From: Hydractinia symbiolongicarpus
Taxonomy: Eukaryota > Cnidaria > Hydrozoa > Anthoathecata > Hydractiniidae
DNA: 64,000 nt
Direction of reading: 5' to 3'
Assembly: GCF_029227915.1 (NCBI RefSeq)
Contig: NC_079876.1
Coordinates: forward strand, 1,366,001-1,430,000
Program-made: the position numbers and the translations under genes
The notes under the pieces: generated by a model
Database searches by the model: none
The model's input: only the letters and a program-made list of their open reading frames with translations
What the model was told of the DNA's origin: nothing
Shown here: one piece after another, positions 38,273-51,725 of the stretch
Layout of the letters: every line of letters starts with the position of its first letter
How positions within the stretch are numbered: position 1 is the first letter of the stretch

Positions 38273-40300
38273 CCAGGAAGTAAACTCATTTCCCGAACGA
38301 TTTTTTAAATTATTTTTTCACCACTAAAACGCATGAGACTTGTAGTTTTCAAAAATGTTTTCATTTTTGATGAGACACTGAATAAAAGAAGTTTAATCGC
38401 CGGCAAAGGAAAACCCGGGATTTCCCGTAAATCCCGGGCTTGGCCCGTATTGTCGAAAGTATACAAAGAAAGTACCCAGGGAGTAAACTCATTTCCCGAA
38501 CGATTTTTTAAATTACTTTTTCACCACTAAAACGCATGAGACTTGTAGTTTTTAAAAATGTTTTCATTTTTGATGAGACGCTGAATAAAAGAAGTTTAAT
38601 CGCCGGAAAACGAAAACCTGCGATTTCCCGTAAATCCTGGACTCGGCCCGTATAGGCAAAATTATATACAAAGAAAGTACCCAGGGAGTAAACTCATTTC
38701 CCTAACGATTTTTTGTATTATTTTTTTACCACTAAACGCAGGAGATTGGAGTTTTCAAAAATATCTTCATATTTGATGGGACGCTGAATAAAAGAAGTTT
38801 AATCGCCGGCAAACGAAAATCCGCGATTTCCCGTAAATCCCGAACTCGGCCCGTATAGTCAAAAGTATACAAAGAAAGTACCCAGGGAGTAAACTCATTT
38901 CCCGAACGATTTTTTAAATTATTTTTTCACCACTAAAACGCATGAGACTTGTAGTTTTCAAGAATGTTTTCATTTTTGATGAGACGCTGAATAAAAGAAG
39001 TTTAATCGCCGGCAAACAAAATCCCGCGTTTTCCCGTAAATTCCTGGCTTGGCCCGTATAGTCAAAAGTATACAAAGAAAGTACCCAGGGAGTAAACTCA
39101 TTTCCCGAACGATTTTTTATATTATTTTTTTACCACTAAACGCATGAGACTTGTAGTTTTCAAAAATATTTTCATATTTGATGGGACGCTGAATAAAAGA
39201 AGTTTAATCGCCGGCAAACGAAAATCCGCGATTTCCTGTAAATCCCGGACTCGGCCCGTATAGTCAAAAGTATACAAAGAAAGTACCCAGGAAGTAAACT
39301 CATTTCCCGAACGATTTTTTAAATTATTTTTTCACCACTAAAACGCATGAGACTTGTAGTTTTCAAAAATGTTTTCATTTTTGATGAGACACTGAATAAA
39401 AGAAGTTTAATCGCCGGCAAAGGAAAACCCGGGATTTCCCGTAAATCCCGGGCTTGGCCCGTATTGTCGAAAGTATACAAAGAAAGTACCCAGGGAGTAA
39501 ACTCATTTCCCGAACGATTTTTTAAATTACTTTTTCACCACTAAAACGCATGAGACTTGTAGTTTTTAAAAATGTTTTCATTTTTGATGAGACGCTGAAT
39601 AAAAGAAGTTTAATCGCCGGAAAACGAAAACCTGCGATTTCCCGTAAATCCTGGACTCGGCCCGTATAGGCAAAATTATATACAAAGAAAGTACCCAGGG
39701 AGTAAACTCATTTCCCTAACGATTTTTTGTATTATTTTTTTACCACTAAACGCAGGAGATTGGAGTTTTCAAAAATATCTTCATATTTGATGGGACGCTG
39801 AATAAAAGAAGTTTAATCGCCGGCAAACGAAAATCCGCGATTTCCCGTAAATCCCGAACTCGGCCCGTATAGTCAAAAGTATACAAAGAAAGTACCCAGG
39901 GAGTAAACTCATTTCCCGAACGATTTTTTAAATTATTTTTTCACCACTAAAACGCATGAGACTTGTAGTTTTCAAGAATGTTTTCATTTTTGATGAGACG
40001 CTGAATAAAAGAAGTTTAATCGCCGGCAAACAAAATCCCGCGTTTTCCCGTAAATTCCGGGCTTGGCCCGTATAGTCAAAAGTATACAAAGAAAGTACCC
40101 AGGGAGTAAACTCATTTCCCGAACGATTTTTTATATTATTTTTTTACCACTAAACGCATGAGACTTGTAGTTTTTAAAAATGTTTTCATATTTGATGGGA
40201 CGCTGAATAAAAGAAGTTTAATCGCCGGCAAACGAAAATCCGCGATTTCCCGTAAATCCCGGACTCGGCCCGTATAGTCAAAAGTATACAAAGAAAGTAC
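38273..40300 (+). repeat. Two 1,014-bp pentamers (superblock A)
   Basis: Units begin at CCAGGAAGTAAACTC (38,273 and 39,287). The five monomers are: the GACACTGAATAAAAG/GGAAAACCCGGG dyad monomer; a TTACTTTTTC monomer with GCCGGAAAACG and the longer GTATAGGCAAAATTATATAC tail; a CCCTAACG/GCAGGAGATTGG/ATATCTTCAT monomer; a TCAAGAATG/GCAAACAAAATCCCGCG/AAATTCC monomer; and a class B monomer. The second unit ends with a different class B hybrid (TTTTTAAAAATGTTTTCATATTTG). The same pentamer is the core of superblocks B and C. Confidence 0.9.
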
Positions 40301-40582
40301 CCAGGGAGTAAACTCATTTCCCGAACGATTTTTTAAATTATTTTTACACCACTAAAACGCATGAGACTTGTAGTTTTCAAAAATGTTTTCATTTTTGATG
40401 AGACACTTAATGAAAAAGGTTTAATCGCCGGCAAACGAAATCCCGCGTTTTTCCGTAAATCCGGGGCTTGGCCCGTATAGTCGAATGTATACAAAGAAAG
40501 TACCCAGGGAGTAAACTCATTTCCCGAACGATTTTTTAAATTTTTTTTTCACCACTAAAACGCATGAGACTTGTAGTTTTCA

Positions 40583-41559
40583 AGAATGTTTTCATTTTTG
40601 ATGAGACGCTGAATAAAAGAAGTTTAATCGCCGGCAAACAAAATCCCGCGTTTTCCCGTAAATTCCTGGCTTGGCCCGTATAGTCAAAAGTATACAAAGA
40701 AAGTACCCAGGGAGTAAACTCATTTCCCGAACGATTTTTTATATTATTTTTTTACCACTAAACGCATGAGACTTGTAGTTTTCAAAAATATTTTCATATT
40801 TGATGGGACGCTGAATAAAAGAAGTTTAATCGCCGGCAAACGAAAATCCGCGATTTCCTGTAAATCCCGGACTCGGCCCGTATAGTCAAAAGTATACAAA
40901 GAAAGTACCCAGGAAGTAAACTCATTTCCCGAACGATTTTTTAAATTATTTTTTCACCACTAAAACGCATGAGACTTGTAGTTTTCAAAAATGTTTTCAT
41001 TTTTGATGAGACACTGAATAAAAGAAGTTTAATCGCCGGCAAAGGAAAACCCGGGATTTCCCGTAAATCCCGGGCTTGGCCCGTATTGTCGAAAGTATAC
41101 AAAGAAAGTACCCAGGGAGTAAACTCATTTCCCTAACGATTTTTTGTATTATTTTTTTACCACTAAACGCAGGAGATTGGAGTTTTCAAAAATATCTTCA
41201 TATTTGATGGGACGCTGAATAAAAGAAGTTTAATCGCCGGCAAACGAAAATCCGCGATTTCCCGTAAATCCCGAACTCGGCCCGTATAGTCAAAAGTATA
41301 CAAAGAAAGTACCCAGGGAGTAAACTCATTTCCCGAACGATTTTTTAAATTATTTTTTCACCACTAAAACGCATGAGACTTGTAGTTTTCAAGAATGTTT
41401 TCATTTTTGATGAGACGCTGAATAAAAGAAGTTTAATCGCCGGCAAACAAAATCCCGCGTTTTCCCGTAAATTCCGGGCTTGGCCCGTATAGTCAAAAGT
41501 ATACAAAGAAAGTACCCAGGGAGTAAACTCATTTCCCGAACGATTTTTTATATTATTTT
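40583..41559 (+). repeat. 1,622-bp offset duplication with one monomer deleted
   Basis: From 40,583 the array restarts at the sequence of 38,961 (offset 1,622, eight monomers; the AAATTCCTGGC marker occurs only at 39,041 and 40,663 regions). At about 41,131 the offset drops to 1,417: the monomer with the GTATAGGCAAAATTATATAC tail is missing, and a dyad monomer runs straight into a CCCTAACG monomer. This piece has no counterpart in superblocks B or C, so it arose after A and B separated or was lost from B. Confidence 0.85.
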
Positions 41560-43180
41560 TTTACCACTAAACGCATGAGACTTGTAGTTTTTAAAAATGT
41601 TTTCATATTTGATGGGACGCTGAATAAAAGAAGTTTAATCGCCGGCAAACGAAAATCCGCGATTTCCCGTAAATCCCGGACTCGGCCCGTATAGTCAAAA
41701 GTATACAAAGAAAGTACCCAGGGAGTAAACTCATTTCCCGAACGATTTTTTAAATTATTTTTACACCACTAAAACGCATGAGACTTGTAGTTTTCAAAAA
41801 TGTTTTCATTTTTGATGAGACACTTAATGAAAAAGGTTTAATCGCCGGCAAACGAAATCCCGCGTTTTTCCGTAAATCCGGGGCTTGGCCCGTATAGTGG
41901 AATGTATACAAAGAAAGTACCCAGGGAGTAAACTCATTTCCCGAACGATTTTTTAAATTTTTTTTTCACCACTAAAACGCATGAGACTTGTAGTTTTCAA
42001 AAATGTTTTCATTTTTGATGAGACGCTTAATGAAAGAGGTTTAATCGCCGGCAAATGAAAACCTGCGATTTCCCGTAAATCCTGGACTCGGCCCGTATAG
42101 TTAAAAGTATACAAAGAAAGTATCCAGGGAGTAAACTCATTTCCCAAACGATTTTTTAAATTATTATTTCACCACTAAAACGCATGGGACTTGTAGTTTT
42201 CAAGAATGTTTTCATTTTTGATGAGACGCTGAATAAAAGAAGTTTAATCGCCGGCGAACGAAATCCCGCGTTTTCCCGTAAATCCCGGGCTTGGCCCGTA
42301 TAGTCAAAAGTATACAAAGAAAGTACCCAGGGAGTAAACTCATTTCCCGAACGTTTTTTTATATTATTTTTTTACCACTAAACGCATGAGACTTGTAGTT
42401 TTTAAAAATGTTTTCATATTTGATGGGACGCTGAATAAAAGAAGTTTAATCGCCGGCAAACGAAAATCCGCGATTTCCCGTAAATCCCGGACTCGGCCCG
42501 TATAGTCAAAAGTATACAAAGAAAGTACCCAGGGAGTAAACTCATTTCCCGAACGATTTTTTAAATTATTTTTACACCACTAAAACGCATGAGACTTGTA
42601 GTTTTCAAAAATGTTTTCATTTTTGATGAGACACTTAATGAAAAAGGTTTAATCGCCGGCAAACGAAATCCCGCGTTTTTCCGTAAATCCGGGGCTTGGC
42701 CCGTATAGTCGAATGTATACAAAGAAAGTACCCAGGGAGTAAACTCATTTCCCGAACGATTTTTTAAATTTTTTTTTCACCACTAAAACGCATGAGACTT
42801 GTAGTTTTCAAAAATGTTTTCATTTTTGATGAGACGCTTAATGAAAGAGGTTTAATCGCCGGCAAATGAAAACCTGCGATTTCCCGTAAATCCTGGACTC
42901 GGCCCGTATAGTTAAAAGTATACAAAGAAAGTATCCAGGGAGTAAACTCATTTCCCAAACGATTTTTTAAATTATTATTTCACCACTAAAACGCATGGGA
43001 CTTGTAGTTTTCAAGAATGTTTTCATTTTTGATGAGACGCTGAATAAAAGAAGTTTAATCGCCGGCGAACGAAATCCCGCGTTTTCCCGTAAATCCCGGG
43101 CTTGGCCCGTATAGTCAAAAGTATACAAAGAAAGTACCCAGGGAGTAAACTCATTTCCCGAACGTTTTTTTATATTATTT
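41560..43180 (+). repeat. Tandem duplication of an 811-bp tetramer
   Basis: Two four-monomer units match at offset 811 (41,560-42,370 and 42,371-43,180 approximately): class B hybrid with TTTTTAAAAATG, TTTTTACACCAC monomer with GACACTTAATGAAAAAGG, TTTTTTTTTC monomer with GCAAATGAAAACC and GTATAGTTAAAAG, then CGCATGGGACTT monomer with GGCGAACG. The private GTATAGTGGAATG (near 41,898) marks the first unit. The CCCGAACGTTTTTTTATATT variant occurs at both 42,35x and 43,16x. Confidence 0.85.
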
Positions 43181-45160
43181 TTTTACCACTAAACGCATGA
43201 GACTTGTAGTTTTCAAAAATATTTTCATATTTGATGGGACGCTGAATAAAAGAAGTTTAATCGCCGGCAAACGAAAATCCGCAATTTCCTGTAAATCCCG
43301 GACTCGGCCCGTATAGTCAAAAGTATACAAATAAAGTACCCGGGGAGTAAACTCATTTCCCGAACGATTTTTTAAATTATTTTTTCACCACTAAAACGCA
43401 TGAAACTTGTAGTTTTCAAAAATGTTTTCATTTTTGATGAGACGCTTAATGAAAGAGGTTTAATCGCCTGCAAACGAAATCCCGCGTTTTCCCGTAAATG
43501 CGGGGCTTGGCCCGTATAGTCGAATGTATACAAAGAAAGTACCCAGGGAGTAAACTCATTTCCCGAACGATTTTTTAATTTTTTTTTTTCACCACTAAAA
43601 CGCATGAGACTTGTAGTTTTCAAAAATGTTATCATTTTTGATGAGACGCTTAATGAAAGAGGTTTAATCGCCGGAAAACGAAAACCCGCGATTTCCCGTA
43701 AATCCCGGGCTTGGCCCGTATAGTCGAATGTATACAAAGAAAGTACCCTGTGAGTAAACTCATTTCCAGAACGATTTTTTAAATTATTTTTTCACCACTA
43801 AAACGCATAAGACTTGTAGTTTTTAAAAATGTTTTCATTTTTGATGAGACGCTGCATAAAAGCAGTTTAATCGCCGGCAAACGAAAACCTGCGATTTCCC
43901 TAATTCCCGGACTCGGCCCGTATAGTCAAAAGTATACAAAGAAAGTACCCAGGGAGTAAACTCATTTCCAGAACGATTTTTTAAATTATTTTTTCATCAC
44001 TAAAACGCATAAGACCTGTAGTTTTCAAAAATGTTTTCATTTTTGATGAGACGCTGAATAAAAGACGTTTAATCGCCGGCAAACGAAAACCCGCGATTTC
44101 CCGTAAATCCCGGGCTTGGCCCGTATAGTCAAAAGTATACAAAGAAAGTACCCAGGGAGTAAACTCATTTCCCAAACGATTTTTTATATTATTTTTTTAC
44201 CACTAAACGCATGAGACTTGTAGTTTTCAAAAATATTTTCATATTTGATGGGACGCTGAATAAAAGAAGTTTAATCGCCGGCAAACGAAAATTCGCGATT
44301 TCCCGTAAATCCCGGACTCGGCCCGTATAGTCAAATGTATACAAAGAAAGTATCCAGGGAGTAAACTCATTTCCCGAACGATTTTTTAAATTATTTTTTC
44401 ACCACTAAAATGCATGAGACTTGTAGTTTTCAAAAATGTTTTCATTTTTGATGAGACGCTTAATGAAAAAGGTTTAATCGCCGGCAAACGAAATCCCGCG
44501 TTTTCCCGTAAATCCGGGGCTTGGCCCGTATAGTCGAATGTATACAAAGAAAGTACCCAGGGAGTAAACTCATTTCCCGAACGATTTTTTAAATTTTTTT
44601 TTCACCACTAAAACGCATGAGACTTGTAGTTTTCAAAAATGTTTTCATTTTTGATGAGACGCTTAATGAAAGAGGTTTAATCGCCGGCAAATGAAAACCT
44701 ACGATTTCCCGTAAATCCTGGACTCGGCCCGTATAGTTAAAAGTATACAAAGAAAGTATCCAGGGAGTAAACTCATTTCCCAAACGATTTTTTAAATTAT
44801 TATTTCACCACTAAAACGCATGAGACTTGTAGTTTTCAAGAATGTTTTCATTTTTGATGAGCCGCTGAATAAAAGAAGTTTAATCGCCGGCAAACGAAAA
44901 TCCGCGATTTCCTGTAAATCCCGGACTCGGCCCGTATAGTCAAAAGTATACAAAGAAAGTACCCGGGGAGTAAACTCATTTCCCGAACGATTTTTTAAAT
45001 TATTTTTTCACCACTAAAACGCATGAGACTTGTAGTTTTCAAAAATGTTTTCATTTTTGATGAGACGCTTAATGAAAGAGGTTTAATCGCCGGCAAATGA
45101 AAACCTACGATTTCCCGTAAATCCTGGACTCGGCCCGTATAGTTAAAAGTATACAAAGAA
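43181..45160 (+). repeat. ~2-kb segment shared by superblocks A, B and C
   Basis: It repeats at 52,096-54,075 (offset 8,915) and at 61,826-63,805 (offset 9,730 from B). Markers: ACAAATAAAGTACCCGGGGAG, CGCATGAAACTT, GTAAATGCGGGGC, CGATTTTTTAATTTTTTTTTTTC, ATGTTATCATTTTTG, GACGCTGCATAAAAGC, CCCTAATTCCC, AAAAGACGTTT, AAAATGCATGAG and GATGAGCCGC. Differences between copies are few, for example CGCCTGCAAACG near 43,466 and AAGACCTGTAG near 44,012 in A only. The three-way match shows very recent amplification. Confidence 0.9.
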
Positions 45161-47218
45161 AGTACCCTGTGAGTAAACTCATTTCCTGAACGATTTTTTA
45201 AATTACTTTTTGACCACTACAACGCATGAGACTTGTAGTTTTCAAAAATGTTTTCATTTTTGATGAGACGCTGAATAAAAGAAGTTTAATCGCCGGCAAA
45301 CGAAAACCCGCGATTTCCCGTAAATCCCGGGCTTGGCCCGTATAGTCAAAAGTATACAAAGAAAGTACCCAGGGAGTAAACTCATTTCCCGAACGATTTT
45401 TTATATTATTTTTTTACCACTAAACGCATGAGACTTGTAGTTTTCAAAAATATTTTCATATTTGATGGGACGCTGAATAAAAGAAGTTTAATCGCCGGCA
45501 AACGAAAATTCGCGATTTCCCGTAAATCCCGGACTCGGCCCGTATAGTCAAAAGTATACAAAGAAAGTACCCAGGGAGTAAACTCATTTCCCGAACGATT
45601 TTTTAAATTATTTTTTCACCACTAAAACGCATGAGACTTGTAGTTTTCAAAAATGTTTTCATTTTTGATGAGACACTGAATAAAAAAAGTTTAATCGCCG
45701 GCAATGGAAAACCCGCGATTTCCCGTAAATCCCCGGCTTGGCCCGTATAGTCGAAAGTATACAAAGAAAGTACCCAGGGAGTAAACTCATTTCCTGAACG
45801 ATTTTTTAAATTACTTTTTGACCACTAAAACGCATGAGACTTGTAGTTTTTAAAAATGTTTTCATTTTTGATGAGACGCTGAATAAAAGAAGTTTAATCG
45901 CTGGAAAACAAAAACCTGCGATTTCCCGTAAATCCTGGACTCGGCCCGTATAGTCAAAAGTATACAAAGAAAGTACCCAGGGAGTAAACTCATTTCCCGA
46001 ACGATTTTTTATATTATTTTTTTACCACTAAACGCATGAGATTGGAGTTTTCAAAAATATTTTCATATTTGATGGGACGCTGAATAAAAGAAGGTTAATC
46101 GCCGGCAAACGAAAATCCGCGATTTCCCGTAAATCCCGAACTCGGCCCGTATAGTCAAAAGTATACAAAGAAAGTACCCAGGGAGTAAACTCATTTCCCG
46201 AACGATTTTTTAAATTACTTTTTGACCACTACAACGCATGAGACTTGTAGTTTTCAAAAATGTTTTCATTTTTGATGAGACGCTGAATAAAAGAAGTTTA
46301 ATCGCCGGCAAACGAAAACCCGCGATTTCCCGTAAATCCCGGGCTTGGCCCGTATAGTCAAAAGTATACAAAGAAAGTACCCAGGGAGTAAACTCATTTC
46401 CCGAACGATTTTTTATATTATTTTTTTACCACTAAACGCATGAGACTTGTAGTTTTCAAAAATATTTTCATATTTGATGGGACGCTGAATAAAAGAAGTT
46501 TAATCGCCGGCAAACGAAAATTCGCGATTTCCCGTAAATCCCGGACTCGGCCCGTATAGTCAAAAGTATACAAAGAAAGTACCCAGGGAGTAAACTCATT
46601 TCCCGAACGATTTTTTAAATTATTTTTTCACCACTAAAACGCATGAGACTTGTAGTTTTCAAAAATGTTTTCATTTTTGATGAGACACTGAATAAAAAAA
46701 GTTTAATCGCCGACAAAGGAAAACCCGCGATTTCCCGTAAATCCCCGGCTTGGCCCGTATAGTCGAAAGTATACAAAGAAAGTACCCAGGGAGTAAACTC
46801 ATTTCCTGAACGATTTTTTAAATTACTTTTTGACCACTAAAACGCATGAGACTTGTAGTTTTTAAAAATGTTTTCATTTTTGATGAGACGCTGAATAAAA
46901 GAAGTTTAATCGCTGGAAAACAAAAACCTGCGATTTCCCGTAAATCCTGGACTCGGCCCGTATAGTCAAAAGTATACAAAGAAAGTACCCAGGGAGTAAA
47001 CTCATTTCCCGAACGATTTTTTATATTATTTTTTTACCACTAAACGCATGAGATTGGAGTTTTCAAAAATATTTTCATATTTGATGGGACGCTGAATAAA
47101 AGAAGGTTAATCGCCGGCAAACGAAAATCCGCGATTTCCCGTAAATCCCGAACTCGGCCCGTATGGTCAAAAGTATACAAAGAAAGTACCCAGGGAGTAA
47201 ACTCATTTCCCGAACGAT
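45161..47218 (+). repeat. 1,012-bp pentamers derived from block III
   Basis: From about 45,195 two units match at offset 1,012: GACCACTACAACGC (45,212 and 46,224), class B, GACACTGAATAAAAAAAG with CCCGCG (not the dyad), TTTCCTGAACG/GACCACTAAAACGC (45,792 and 46,804), and ATGAGATTGGAG. The order is that of the block III unit near 35.1-36.1 kb. The second unit forms the left end of the right copy of the 5.48-kb duplication. Superblocks B and C lack this piece. Confidence 0.85.
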
Positions 47219-50200
47219 TTTTTAACTTATTTTTTCATCACTAAAACGCATAAGACTTGTAGTTTTCAAAAATGTTTTCCTTTTTGATGAGACGCTGATT
47301 AAAAGAAGTTTAATCGCCGGCAAACGAAAACCCGCGATTTCCCGTAAATCCCGGGCTTGGCCCGTATAGTCAAAAGTATACAAAGAAAGTTCCCAGGGAA
47401 CTCATTTCCCGAACGATTTTTTATATTATTTTTTTACCACTAAACGCATGAGACTTGTAGTTTTCAAAAATATTTTCATATTTGATGGGACGCTGAATAA
47501 AAGAAGTTTAATCGCCGGCAAACGAAAATTCGCGATTTCCCGTAAATCCCGGACTCGGCCCGTATAGTCAAAAGTATACAAAGAAAGTACCCAGGAAGTA
47601 AACTCATTTCCCGAACGATTTTTTAAATTATTTTTTCACCACTAAAACGCATGAGACTTGTAGTTTTCAAAAATGTTTTCATTTTTGATGAGACACTGAA
47701 TAAAAGAAGTTTAATCGCCGGCAAAGGAAAACCCGGGATTTCCCGTAAATCCCGGGCTTGGCCCGTATTGTCGAAAGTATACAAAGAAAGTACCCAGGGA
47801 GTAAACTCATTTCCCGAACGATTTTTTAAATTACTTTTTCACCACTAAAACGCATGAGACTTGTAGTTTTTAAAAATATTTTCATTTTTGATGAGACGCT
47901 GAATAAAAGAAGTTTAATCGCCGGAAAACGAAAACCTGCGATTTCCCGTAAATCCTGGACTCGGCCCGTATAGGCAAAATTATATACAAAGAAAGTACCC
48001 AGGGAGTAAACTCATTTCCCTAACGATTTTTTGTATTATTTTTTTACCACTAAACGCAGGAGATTGGAGTTTTCAAAAATATCTTCATATTTGATGGGAC
48101 GCTGAATAAAAGAAGTTTAATCGCCGGCAAACGAAAATCCGCGATTTCCCGTAAATCCCGAACTCGGTCCATATAGTCAAAAGTATACAAAGAAAGTACC
48201 CAGGGAGTAAACTCATTTCCCGAACGATTTTTTAAATTATTTTTTCACCACTAAAACGCATGAGACTTGTAGTTTTCAAAAATGTTTTCATTTTTGATGA
48301 GACGCTGAATAAAAGAAGTTTAATCGCCGGCAAACAAAATCCCGCGTTTTCCCGTAAATTCCGGGCTTGGCCCGTATAGTCAAAAGTATACAAAGAAAGT
48401 ACCCAGGGAGTAAACTCATTTCCCGAACGATTTTTTATATTATTTTTTTACCACTAAACGCATGAGACTTGTAGTTTTTAAAAATGTTTTCATATTTGAT
48501 GGGACGCTGAATAAAAGAAGTTTAATCGCCGGCAAACGAAAATCCGCGATTTCCCGTAAATCCCGGACTCGGCCCGTATAGTCAAAAGTATACAAAGAAA
48601 GTACCCAGGGAGTAAACTTATTTCCCGAACGATTTTTTAAATTATTTTTTCACCACTAAAACGCATGAGACTTGTAGTTTTCAAAAATGTTTTCATTTTT
48701 GATGAGACACTTAATGAAAAAGGTTTAATCGCCGGCAAACGAAATCCTGCGTTTTTCCGTAAATCCGGGGCTTGGCCCGTATAGTCGAATGTATACAAAG
48801 AAAGTACCCAGGGAGTAAACTCATTTCCCGAACGATTTTTTAAATTTTTTTTTCACCACTAAAACGCATGAGACTTGTAGTTTTCAAAAATGTTTTCATT
48901 TTTGATGAGACGCTTAATGAAAGAGGTTTAATCGCCGGCAAATGAAAACCTGCGATTTCCCGTAAATCCTGGACTCGGCCCGTATAGTTAAAAGTATACA
49001 AAGAAAGTATCCAGGGAGTAAACTCATTTCCCAAACGATTTTTTAAATTATTATTTCACCACTAAAACGCATGGGACTTGTAGTTTTCAAGAATGTTTTC
49101 ATTTTTGATGAGACGCTGAATAAAAGAAGTTTAATCGCCGGCGAACGAAATCCCGCGTTTTCCCGTAAATCCCGGGCTTGGCCCGTATAGTCAAAAGTAT
49201 ACAAAGAAAGTACCCACGGAGTAAACTCATTTCCCGAACGATTTTTTATATTATTTTTTTACCACTAAACGCATGAGACTTGTAGTTTTCAAAAATATTT
49301 TCATATTTGATGGGACGCTGAATAAAAGAAGTTTAATCGCCGGCAAACGAAAATCCGCGATTTCCTGTAAATCCCGGACTCGGCCCGTATAGTCAAAAGT
49401 ATACAAAGAAAGTACCCAGGAAGTAAACTCATTTCCCGAACGATTTTTTAAATTATTTTTTCACCACTAAAACGCATGAGACTTGTAGTTTTCAAAAATG
49501 TTTTCATTTTTGATGAGACACTGAATAAAAGAAGTTTAATCGCCGGCAAAGGAAAACCCGGGATTTCCCGTAAATCCCGGGCTTGGCCCGTATTGTCGAA
49601 AGTATACAAAGAAAGTACCCAGGGAGTAAACTCATTTCCCGAACGATTTTTTAAATTACTTTTTCACCACTAAAACGCATGAGACTTGTAGTTTTTAAAA
49701 ATGTTTTCATTTTTGATGAGACGCTGAATAAAAGAAGTTTAATCGCCGGAAAACGAAAACCTGCGATTTCCCGTAAATCCTGGACTCGGCCCGTATAGGC
49801 AAAATTATATACAAAGAAAGTACCCAGGGAGTAAACTCATTTCCCTAACGATTTTTTGTATTATTTTTTTACCACTAAACGCAGGAGATTGGAGTTTTCA
49901 AAAATATCTTCATATTTGATGGGACGCTGAATAAAAGAAGTTTAATCGCCGGCAAACGAAAATCCGCGATTTCCCGTAAATCCCGAACTCGGCCCGCATA
50001 GTCAAAAGTATACAAAGAAAGTACCCAGGGAGTAAACTCATTTCCCGAACGATTTTTTAAATTATTTTTTCACCACTAAAACGCATGAGACTTGTAGTTT
50101 TCAAGAATGTTTTCATTTTTGATGAGACGCTGAATAAAAGAAGTTTAATCGCCGGCAAACAAAATCCCGCGTTTTCCCGTAAATTCCGGGCTTGGCCCGT

Positions 50201-51725
50201 ATAGTCAAAAGTATACAAAGAAAGTACCCAGGGAGTAAACTCATTTCCCGAACGATTTTTTATATTATTTTTTTACCACTAAACGCATGAGACTTGTAGT
50301 TTTCAAAAATATTTTCATATTTGATGGGACGCTGAATAAAAGAAGTTTAATCGCCGGCAAACGAAAATCCGCGATTTCCTGTAAATCCCGGACTCGGCCC
50401 GTATAGTCAAAAGTATACAAAGAAAGTACCCAGGAAGTAAACTCATTTCCCGAACGATTTTTTAAATTATTTTTTCACCACTAAAACGCATGAGACTTGT
50501 AGTTTTCAAAAATGTTTTCATTTTTGATGAGACACTGAATAAAAGAAGTTTAATCGCCGGCAAAGGAAAACCCGGGATTTCCCGTAAATCCCGGGCTTGG
50601 CCCGTATTGTCGAAAGTATACAAAGAAAGTACCCAGGGAGTAAACTCATTTCCCGAACGATTTTTTAAATTACTTTTTCACCACTAAAACGCATGAGACT
50701 TGTAGTTTTTAAAAATGTTTTCATTTTTGATGAGACGCTGAATAAAAGAAGTTTAATCGCCGGAAAACGAAAACCTGCGATTTCCCGTAAATCCTGGACT
50801 CGGCCCGTATAGGCAAAATTATATACAAAGAAAGTACCCAGGGAGTAAACTCATTTCCCTAACGATTTTTTGTATTATTTTTTTACCACTAAACGCAGGA
50901 GATTGGAGTTTTCAAAAATATCTTCATATTTGATGGGACGCTGAATAAAAGAAGTTTAATCGCCGGCAAACGAAAATCCGCGATTTCCCGTAAATCCCGA
51001 ACTCGGCCCGTATAGTCAAAAGTATACAAAGAAAGTACCCAGGGAGTAAACTCATTTCCCGAACGATTTTTTAAATTATTTTTTCACCACTAAAACGCAT
51101 GAGACTTGTAGTTTTCAAGAATGTTTTCATTTTTGATGAGACGTTGAATAAAAGAAGTTTAATCGCCGGCAAACAAAATCCCGCGTTTTCCCGTAAATTC
51201 CGGGCTTGGCCCGTATAGTCAAAAGTATACAAAGAAAGTACCCAGGGAGTAAACTCATTTCCCGAACGATTTTTTATATTATTTTTTTACCACTAAACGC
51301 ATGAGACTTGTAGTTTTTAAAAATGTTTTCATATTTGATGGGACGCTGAATAAAAGAAGTTTAATCGCCGGCAAACGAAAATCCGCGATTTCCCGTAAAT
51401 CCCGGACTCGGCCCGTATAGTCAAAAGTATACAAAGAAAGTACCCAGGGAGTAAACTCATTTCCCGAACGATTTTTTAAATTATTTTTACACCACTAAAA
51501 CGCATGAGACTTGTAGTTTTCAAAAATGTTTTCATTTTTGATGAGACACTTAATGAAAAAGGTTTAATCGCCGGCAAACGAAATCCCGCGTTTTTCCGTA
51601 AATCCGGGGCTTGGCCCGTATAGTCGAATGTATACAAAGAAAGTACCCAGGGAGTAAACTCATTTCCCGAACGATTTTTTAAATTTTTTTTTCACCACTA
51701 AAACGCATGAGACTTGTAGTTTTCA
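46245..51725 (+). repeat. Block IV 5.48-kb duplication, right copy
   Basis: Partner of 35,100-40,582. It includes the CAGGGAACTC deletion marker near 47,396 (here after a private GTTCCC), the ACTTATTTCCC monomer, CGCATGGGACTT, and two pentamers from 49,416 (units at 49,416 and 50,430). Private changes include CGACAAAGG near 46,711, GTATGGTC near 47,161, CCCGCATAG near 49,993 and GACGTTG near 51,140. The copies look more than 98% identical by eye; an alignment would be needed for a number. Confidence 0.9.

Larger units (their letters stand above)
35100..40582 (+). repeat. Block IV 5.48-kb duplication, left copy (27 monomers)
   Basis: This matches 46,245-51,725 at offset 11,145, changing to 11,143 because of a 2-bp insertion here (CCGGGCGTTTGG for CCGGGCTTGG near 37,207). 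Shared markers include TTTCCTGAACG, CCCAGGGAACTC (36,247), GGAAAACCCGGG dyad monomers, GTATAGGCAAAATTATATAC monomers, GCAGGAGATTGG monomers, GCAAATGAAAACC and CGCATGGGACTT. The joins to flanking sequence fall within monomers at about 35,100 and 40,582, where the sequence switches from TTTTTTTTTC class to TCAAGAATG class. Confidence 0.9.

Noticed and set aside
43372-43737. 121-codon minus-strand reading frame (also near 52,287, 54,518 and 62,018)
   Set aside because: Longest frame in the window but only 1.8 monomers of read-through. Its two halves are the same satellite sequence read in the same frame because indels at the joint restore register. No start context, domain or codon signal supports a gene. 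The 62-82 codon minus-strand frames fail for the same reasons.
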